NCBI GenBank assembly: GCA_035294785.1
Contig: DATGKF010000120.1
Span: 1-11,322 of the forward strand
DNA length: 11,322 nucleotides
Origin: Poindextera sp035294785
GTDB lineage: Bacteria; Pseudomonadota; Alphaproteobacteria; Caulobacterales; Caulobacteraceae
Reading direction: 5' to 3'
This document shows, one piece after another, positions 7,319 through 11,322 of this stretch (the first letter of the stretch is position 1; every line of letters starts with the position of its first letter). Position numbers and translations under genes: made by a program. The notes beneath the pieces were generated by a model. The model was not told the origin of the DNA, did not search any database, and saw nothing but the letters and a program-made list of their open reading frames with translations.

Positions 7319-7951
7319 CTACCCCCGATTACAGAAGGTGATGAAGCGGTCCTGCAGCTGCCGGTCGCTCTTGAAGACGCCGGTGAACTGCGTGGTGATC
7401 GTCGAGACATGCCGGTGGTGCACGCCGCGGGTGGTCATGCACTCGTGCTTGGCGTCGACCAGCACGGCGACGCCGGCCGGCTTAAGGTTGTCGGTGATCG
7501 CGTCGGCGATCTGCTGGGTCAGCGTCTCCTGCGTCTGCAGGCGGCGGGAAAAGATCTCGACCACGCGGGCCAGCTTGGAGATGCCGACGACCTTGTTGGT
7601 GGGCATGTAGGCCACGTAGGCCTTGCCGAGGAACGGCGCCATGTGGTGCTCGCAGTGGCTCTCCACTTCGATGTCGCGCAGCATGACGATGTCGTCGTAG
7701 CCCTGCACGTCCTCGAAGATGCGCTCCAGCTCCTTGCCCGCGTCCTGGCTGTAGCCCTCGAACCACTCGCCGTAGGCGTTGATCACGCGCTCCGGCGTGT
7801 CGATCAGGCCTTCGCGGCGGGGATCGTCGCCGGCCCAGGCGATCAGCGTCCGCACCGCGTCGAGCGCTTCCTCGCGCGTCGGGCGGGCGATCGGGTGCAG
7901 GTCGAGTTCGCGCGCGCCGACCTCGTCTCGGTCCGTGGCGAAGGCATCCAT
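7319..7951 (-). CDS. folE: GTP cyclohydrolase I
   Basis: FolE converts GTP to dihydroneopterin triphosphate, the entry to folate synthesis and, through related steps, to queuosine. The 210-residue length is normal. The catalytic core contains GLIDTPERVINAYGEWF (48-64), HCEHHMAPFLGKAYVAY with zinc ligands C100 and H103 (99-115), VGISKLARVVEIFSRRLQTQ (122-141) and CMTTRGV with the third zinc ligand C171. I chose the ATG at 7951, with GGGA eight bases upstream. A GTG at 8011 would add 20 residues, but it falls inside the structured leader and has a badly placed ribosome binding site. It heads the folE-hisI-lysE-rluD operon and is divergent from cysS. Confidence 0.96.
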   Translation of the reverse strand: MDAFATDRDEVGARELDLHPIARPTREEALDAVRTLIAWAGDDPRREGLIDTPERVINAYGEWFEGYSQDAGKELERIFEDVQGYDDIVMLRDIEVESHCEHHMAPFLGKAYVAYMPTNKVVGISKLARVVEIFSRRLQTQETLTQQIADAITDNLKPAGVAVLVDAKHECMTTRGVHHRHVSTITTQFTGVFKSDRQLQDRFITFCNRG

Positions 7952-7958
7952 GAAATCG

Positions 7959-8014
7959 GTCCCAGGGCTGAGTTGCGCCGGGACGAAGGTCCCGGAAATG
8001 ACGCGTGCCACCCT
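7959..8014 (-). promoter_or_regulatory. Structured folE leader, candidate folE/THF-II-type riboswitch
   Basis: The minus-strand leader has a seven-pair hairpin, CCGGGAC (7995-7989), loop CTTC, GTCCCGG (7984-7978). Below it lie an asymmetric internal loop (TCATTT, 8001-7996) and a GCG/CGC step (8004-8002 with 7977-7975). AGGG (8014-8011) can pair with CCCT (7967-7964) directly beside the ribosome binding site GGGA (7963-7960). GTCCC at 7984-7980 can pair either inside the hairpin or with GGGAC at 7963-7959, which includes that site, so two exclusive folds exist. A tetrahydrofolate riboswitch class (THF-II, first called the folE motif) is known upstream of alphaproteobacterial folE. I cannot verify its consensus here. 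Confidence 0.42.
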
Positions 8015-8042
8015 TCACGATGGCGGAAGATATCCGGTTAAC

Positions 8043-8058
8043 GCGGCCGTTCGGCCGC
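8043..8058 (-). repeat. GC hairpin in the folE-cysS gap
   Basis: GCGGCCG at 8043-8049 and CGGCCGC at 8052-8058 form a near-perfect palindrome. As RNA this is a six-pair stem with a four-base loop (GAAC on the minus strand). It would be near the 5' end of the folE transcript if that starts near 8076. Its role is unknown. Confidence 0.4.
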
Positions 8059-8082
8059 CCATGGTCTCCCGCGATTCCCACA

Positions 8083-8112
8083 GCTATATGGGAGCGGCCC
8101 GGGGCCCGACAA
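8083..8112 (-). promoter_or_regulatory. Candidate folE operon promoter
   Basis: On the minus strand TTGTCG (8112-8107) is followed after 18 bases by TATAGC (8088-8083), a reasonable housekeeping promoter. Transcription would start near 8076 and give folE a leader of about 125 bases. The same bases on the plus strand read GCTATATG, so a divergent cysS -10 could overlap it, but no convincing plus-strand -35 is visible. A GANTC site lies at 8073-8077. Confidence 0.45.
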
Positions 8113-8135
8113 CCGTTTCCTTCCCTCCTTAGACG

Positions 8136-9509
8136 ATGAATCTCGCCCTTTATGACACCATGGCGCGCGCCAAGCGCCCGTTCCAGCCGCACGATCCCGC
8201 GCGGGTGACGATGTATGTGTGCGGGCCGACCGTCTACAACTACGCCCACATCGGCAACGCGCGGCCGGTGGTCGTCTTCGACCTGCTCTTCCGCGTCCTT
8301 CGCCACATCTACGGCGACGATCACGTGCTCTACGCCGCCAACGTCACCGACGTGGACGACAAGATCAATCAGAAGGCCGCCGACGAGGGCGTGCCGATCG
8401 AGGTGATCACCCGCCGCTACCTCGACGCCTACCATGCCGACATGTCGGTGCTGGGCGCGCTTCGCCCGACGTTCGAGCCGCGCGCCACCGAGACCATGGC
8501 CGAGATCGTCGACATGATCGGCCGGCTCGTGCGCAACAACGCCGCCTATCAGGCCGAAGGCCACGTCCTCTTCAACACCGCGGCCTATTCCGATTACGGC
8601 AAGCTCTCGCGGCGCTCGATGGACGACATGATCGCCGGCGCCCGCGTCGAGGTCGCGCCGTACAAGCAGAACCCGGCCGACTTCGTGCTCTGGAAGCCGT
8701 CCAAGCTGGGCGAGCCCGTGTGGGACTCGCCCTTCGGGCCCGGCCGGCCGGGCTGGCACATCGAATGCTCGGCGATGATCGAGAAGACGCTGGGCCTGCC
8801 GATCGACATCCACGGCGGCGGCAACGACCTCATCTTCCCGCACCACGAAAACGAGATGGCGCAGGGACTCTGCGCCACCCACGACGCGGAGTACGCCGCC
8901 TACTGGATGCACAACGGCTTTCTGAACATGGGTTCGGAGAAGATGTCGAAGAGCCTGGGCAATGTCGTCCTCGCCCACGACCTCGTCAGCCGCTACCCCG
9001 GCGAGGCGCTGCGCTGGGCGCTGCTCGCCAGCCACTATCGCCAGCCGCTGGCCTGGACCGACGAGACGCCCGAGCACGCCAAGGCGGCGCTCGACCGGAT
9101 CTACGGCGCGCTGCTTCGCGCCGGCGACGTGGAAGCGGCGCCGGCCGCGCCGGGCCAGGCGTTCTTGCAGGCGCTGGCCGACGACCTGAACACGCCGAAG
9201 GCCTATGCCGAGCTCTTCGCGCTGGCGCAGCGGCTGGAGAACGCGCAGGCCGGCGAGCGGCCGAAGCTGAAGGGCGAACTCCTCGCCGCCGGGCGCCTGA
9301 TCGGCTTCCTCAAGGCCGATCCAGAGAGCTGGTTCCAGGGCGCCGTCGATCCGGCGTTTCGCGCGCGGGTCGATGTGCTGATCGACGAGCGCGGCCGGGC
9401 GCGGGCGGCGAAGGACTGGGCGACGGCCGACGCCAAGCGCGACGAACTCGCGGCCATGGGCGTTGACGTGATGGATGGGCCCGACGGGCCGACGTGGCGC
9501 AAGCGATGA
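8136..9509 (+). CDS. cysS: Cysteinyl-tRNA synthetase
   Basis: CysS is a class I aminoacyl-tRNA synthetase that charges tRNA-Cys. The 457-residue length is typical. It has YVCGPTVYNYAHIGNARP (27-44) with the HIGN form of the HIGH motif, and the zinc site made by C29, C211, H236 and E240. The KMSKS loop is at 269-273 in GSEKMSKSLGN. The C-terminal helical region (about 310-457) includes the conserved DDLNTPKA near 349-356. The ATG at 8136 gives the expected N-terminus (NLALYDTMARAKRPF), yet the 20 bases before it are pyrimidine-rich with no Shine-Dalgarno. The stop overlaps the next ATG as ATGA, making this the head of a cysS-SRPBCC-scaffold unit. Confidence 0.98.
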   Translation: MNLALYDTMARAKRPFQPHDPARVTMYVCGPTVYNYAHIGNARPVVVFDLLFRVLRHIYGDDHVLYAANVTDVDDKINQKAADEGVPIEVITRRYLDAYHADMSVLGALRPTFEPRATETMAEIVDMIGRLVRNNAAYQAEGHVLFNTAAYSDYGKLSRRSMDDMIAGARVEVAPYKQNPADFVLWKPSKLGEPVWDSPFGPGRPGWHIECSAMIEKTLGLPIDIHGGGNDLIFPHHENEMAQGLCATHDAEYAAYWMHNGFLNMGSEKMSKSLGNVVLAHDLVSRYPGEALRWALLASHYRQPLAWTDETPEHAKAALDRIYGALLRAGDVEAAPAAPGQAFLQALADDLNTPKAYAELFALAQRLENAQAGERPKLKGELLAAGRLIGFLKADPESWFQGAVDPAFRARVDVLIDERGRARAAKDWATADAKRDELAAMGVDVMDGPDGPTWRKR

Positions 9510-9973
9510 AGGTCGAGCACAGGATCGGCGTGCAAGCGCCGGCTTCGGTGGTTTGGGATATCGTCTACGACCTCGACCGCTGGCCGGAGTGGAACCCGCT
9601 CTACACGCGCGTGGCCGGCGCGATCCGCTATGGCGGGACGATCAAGCTGCAGCTGGCGCTGCCTGGCCAGGCGGAGCGGGAGCTGGTCGCCACCGTGATC
9701 GACTGGTCGCCGAACGAGGCCGTCCACTGGAAGACCTCGCTTCTCGCCGGCCTCGTCCGCACCATCCGCTACCTCGAGATCGAGGCGATGGGCGAGACGG
9801 GCTGCATCTTCTCCAACGGCGAGATTTTCCGCGGCCTGCTCGGCCCGCGCATCGCCCGCCAGCTCCGGTCGAGCCTCCGCGCCGGCTTCGAAGCGCTGGG
9901 CGAGGCGGTGCGCGACCGCGCCGAGGCCCACTGGCGCGCGCAGGGCGGCGGGGCCACGTTAGACGCGCGATGA
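9506..9973 (+). CDS. SRPBCC (START/polyketide cyclase-like) protein
   Basis: This 155-residue protein looks like a member of the SRPBCC/polyketide cyclase-like family, with a hydrophobic ligand cavity. The N-terminal HRIGVQAPASVVWDIVYDLD (5-24) and RWPEWNPLY (25-33) are the family hallmark, and the long C-terminal helix SLRAGFEALGEAVRDRAEAH (123-142) closes the cavity. No catalytic residues define an activity, and the ligand is unknown. The ATG at 9506 is inside the cysS stop (ATGA), and its own stop overlaps the ATG of the Fe-S scaffold gene the same way. A GTG at 9494 is possible but the overlap start is more natural. The coupling suggests a job related to its neighbours, but that is only inference. 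Confidence 0.88.
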   Translation: MKVEHRIGVQAPASVVWDIVYDLDRWPEWNPLYTRVAGAIRYGGTIKLQLALPGQAERELVATVIDWSPNEAVHWKTSLLAGLVRTIRYLEIEAMGETGCIFSNGEIFRGLLGPRIARQLRSSLRAGFEALGEAVRDRAEAHWRAQGGGATLDAR

Positions 9974-10431
9974 TCGACGACCTCTATTCCAAACGCATCC
10001 TGACGCTGGTGGCCAACATCCCGCACGCCGGGCGGCTGGCCGCGCCCGACGCCTCGTCGGAAAAGGTCTCCAAGCTCTGCGGCTCGCGGATTCTCGTCGA
10101 CGTGACCGTCGAGGATGGCCGCGTCAGCGACTTCGCCCAGGACGTGAAGGCCTGCGCGCTCGGCCAGGCGGCGGCCGCGGTGCTCGGCGCCCACATCATC
10201 GGCGCGACGCCCGAGGAGATCGAGATGGCCCGCGATGGGTTGCGTGCTATGCTGAAATCCAATGGCCCTGCGCCAGAAGGACGATTTTCGGAGCTCTCCG
10301 TGCTCGAGGCGGTGAAAGACTATCCGGCCCGGCACGCCTCGACGATGCTTGCGTTCGAGGCGGCGGCCGAGGCCGCGCGCGCCGCCGTCCAGGCGAAGAC
10401 CTCGCGAACTAGCCGCGCCGGCGCGGCTTGA
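9970..10431 (+). CDS. IscU/NifU-like Fe-S scaffold paralogue with two of three cysteines
   Basis: The 153-residue protein resembles the IscU/NifU-N/SufU scaffolds that assemble Fe-S clusters. It starts MIDDLYSKRILTLVANIPHA (1-20). The first cluster cysteine is C37 in KLCGSRILVDV and the second is C62 in DVKACALGQAAAAVLGAHII. At the site of the third cysteine, which in the family reads like RIKCATLAWEA, this protein has RHASTMLAFEA (121-131) with serine (S124) aligned to the cysteine. It may therefore be a specialised or carrier variant rather than a standard scaffold. The start overlaps the SRPBCC stop as ATGA. The gene is followed by a long hairpin and yidD; no iscS or other isc/suf gene is in view. 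Confidence 0.87.
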   Translation: MIDDLYSKRILTLVANIPHAGRLAAPDASSEKVSKLCGSRILVDVTVEDGRVSDFAQDVKACALGQAAAAVLGAHIIGATPEEIEMARDGLRAMLKSNGPAPEGRFSELSVLEAVKDYPARHASTMLAFEAAAEAARAAVQAKTSRTSRAGAA

Positions 10432-10467
10432 TCGGCGCTTTTCGCGGGTGCGATAAGCGACGCCGAT
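10431..10467 (+). repeat. Long imperfect hairpin between scaffold gene and yidD
   Basis: Beginning on the last base of the scaffold stop codon, ATCGG (10431-10435) pairs with CCGAT (10463-10467), CGCTT (10436-10440) with AAGCG (10455-10459), and TCGC (10442-10445) with GCGA (10450-10453) around a GGGT loop. That is 14 pairs with one T-T mismatch and a three-base bulge (10460-10462). No U-tract follows, so it is not a classic terminator. It could stabilise the upstream message, mark a processing site or attenuate yidD-thrS. Confidence 0.5.
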
Positions 10468-10491
10468 AATCCGTTCGCGAATCGCGCCGGC

Positions 10492-10740
10492 ATGAGCCTC
10501 TACGAACGCACCGTCAGAGGGGCGCACCGCGCCTACAAGCTGACGTTATCGCCGCTGATCGGCGGCCAGTGCCGGTATCTGCCGACCTGTTCGGACTATG
10601 CCTGCGAGGCCCTGATCAGCCACGGTCCCTGGCGCGGCGGAACGCTCGCCGTCCAGCGACTGTGCAAATGCCATCCCTGGGGCGGATCGGGGTACGACCC
10701 GGTTCCGCCCGCGCCGCAACCGCCGGCGCGAAGGACCTAG
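10492..10740 (+). CDS. yidD: Membrane protein insertion efficiency factor YidD
   Basis: This 82-residue protein is a full YidD, which helps YidC and the Sec machinery insert inner membrane proteins; it is peripheral on the cytoplasmic face through an amphipathic N-terminal helix. The signature is complete: YKLTLSPLIGGQCRYLPTCS (15-34), DYACEAL, then CKCHPWGGSGYDPVP (58-72) with the conserved cysteines. The tail is short, proline-rich and basic. The ATG at 10492 has no strong Shine-Dalgarno, but the MSLYERTV start fits the family. In most bacteria yidD sits between rnpA and yidC; here it lies upstream of thrS, an arrangement I recall from other alphaproteobacteria. thrS begins six bases after its stop. 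Confidence 0.96.
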   Translation: MSLYERTVRGAHRAYKLTLSPLIGGQCRYLPTCSDYACEALISHGPWRGGTLAVQRLCKCHPWGGSGYDPVPPAPQPPARRT

Positions 10741-10746
10741 AGGACC

Positions 10747-11322
10747 ATGATCGAGCTTCGTTTTCCCGACGGCCAGAGCCGTCAGTACCCGGATGGATCG
10801 AGCGGCCGCGACGTCGCCCTTTCCATCTCCCCCTCGCTGGAGAAGCGCGCCCTGCTGGTCAAGCTGGACGGCAAGCTCCTGGATCTCGACCGGCCGCTCG
10901 AGGGCGGCGGGGCGATCGAGATCGTCACCCGCGAGGCGCCCCAGGCGCTGGAGGTCATCCGTCACGACACCGCCCACGTGCTGGCCGAGGCGGTGCAGGA
11001 GCTCTTTCCCGGCACCCAGGTGACGATCGGCCCGAACGTCGAGGACGGCTTCTACTACGACTTCGCCCGCAACGAGCCCTTCAGCTTGGACGACCTCCCG
11101 GCTATCGAAGCGCGCATGCGCCAGATCGTCGATCGCGACGAGAAGATCGTCCGCGAGGTGGTCGACCGCGACGCCGCCATCGCCGACTTCAGGGCCATGG
11201 GCGAAGTCTACAAGGCCGAGATCATCGAAGGCATTCCGGCCGGCGAGCCGGTCACGGTCTATCGCCAGGGCGCCTGGAAGGATCTCTGCCGCGGGCCGCA
11301 CCTGCCATCGACGAAGCACGTG
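10747..11322 (+). CDS. thrS: Threonyl-tRNA synthetase, N-terminal part (runs off the window)
   Basis: ThrS charges tRNA-Thr and clears mis-charged Ser-tRNA-Thr. The visible 192 codons are open to the window end. Residues 1-60 form the TGS domain (MIELRFPDGQSRQYPDGSSG onward). The N2 editing domain follows, with HDTAH giving H73 and H77 and then IGPNVEDGFYYDF (94-106). C181 and H185 in DLCRGPHLP complete the four editing-site residues seen in E. coli ThrRS, so proofreading should be intact. The catalytic class II domain lies beyond the window. The ATG at 10747 is six bases after the yidD stop, with GAAGGA at 10730-10735 and AGAGGA at 10739-10744 as nearby ribosome binding candidates. Confidence 0.97.
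   Translation, partial: MIELRFPDGQSRQYPDGSSGRDVALSISPSLEKRALLVKLDGKLLDLDRPLEGGGAIEIVTREAPQALEVIRHDTAHVLAEAVQELFPGTQVTIGPNVEDGFYYDFARNEPFSLDDLPAIEARMRQIVDRDEKIVREVVDRDAAIADFRAMGEVYKAEIIEGIPAGEPVTVYRQGAWKDLCRGPHLPSTKHV

Noticed and set aside
7952..8011. GTG start at 8011 adding 20 residues to FolE
   Set aside because: The extension lies in the hairpin-forming leader, its ribosome binding site is too close, and the ATG at 7951 has a properly spaced GGGA. It is not fully excluded.
7482..9077. 531-codon open frame on the minus strand across folE and opposite cysS
   Set aside because: It runs out of frame through folE and antisense to cysS, both certain genes. Its composition is low-complexity Arg/Gly/Val/Asp/His, as expected from shadow frames in GC-rich DNA.
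8219..9466. 415-codon plus-strand frame inside cysS
   Set aside because: It is an arginine-rich +1 shadow of cysS with no independent evidence.

Overview
This is a GC-rich chromosomal stretch of an alphaproteobacterium. It is most likely close to Caulobacter or Phenylobacterium. The pointers are the protein sequences (RpoH, PurA, CysS, FolE), the folE-hisI adjacency, a TTGACC...GCTA promoter of the Caulobacter sigma-73 type, a GGAAC-type stress promoter, and GANTC (CcrM) sites in several promoter gaps. The genus is an inference; no rRNA or other taxonomic marker is present. There is no mobile element, CRISPR array, phage gene or obvious foreign island. Almost the whole window is core housekeeping sequence.

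Layout. Positions 1-67 (minus) hold the first codons of a probable membrane protein. At 220-537 (plus) is a small stress-type membrane-anchored protein of the CsbD/ElaB/YqjD kind behind a possible EcfG promoter. Position 593-667 (minus) is tRNA-Gly(CCC). At 730-1556 (minus) a six-helix membrane protein and a 65-residue XRE regulator overlap by GTGA, behind a pair of near-identical 11-bp repeats that look like an operator. At 1636-2748 (minus) is a family 2 glycosyltransferase with a TPR-like C-terminus. PurA runs 2955-4244 (plus), convergent with RpoH at 4270-5160 (minus).

From 7951 down to 5303 (minus) runs folE - hisI - lysE-type exporter - rluD. The last three are joined by ATGA overlaps, and rpoH follows after a 142-bp gap that carries its own candidate promoter. 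Divergent from folE, at 8136-11322 (plus), run cysS - SRPBCC protein - IscU/NifU-like scaffold - yidD - thrS (cut by the window end). The first three are joined by ATGA overlaps.

The genes cover purine, histidine and folate precursor synthesis, tRNA charging, 23S rRNA pseudouridylation, heat-shock control, Fe-S handling and membrane protein insertion. I did not find a dramatic new system. The best leads are: a structured folE leader in which one segment can pair either within a hairpin or with the Shine-Dalgarno (a candidate for the alphaproteobacterial folE/THF-II riboswitch class); the membrane protein/XRE pair with its operator-like repeats; an Fe-S scaffold paralogue with the third cluster cysteine replaced by serine; and a long imperfect hairpin between that scaffold and yidD.
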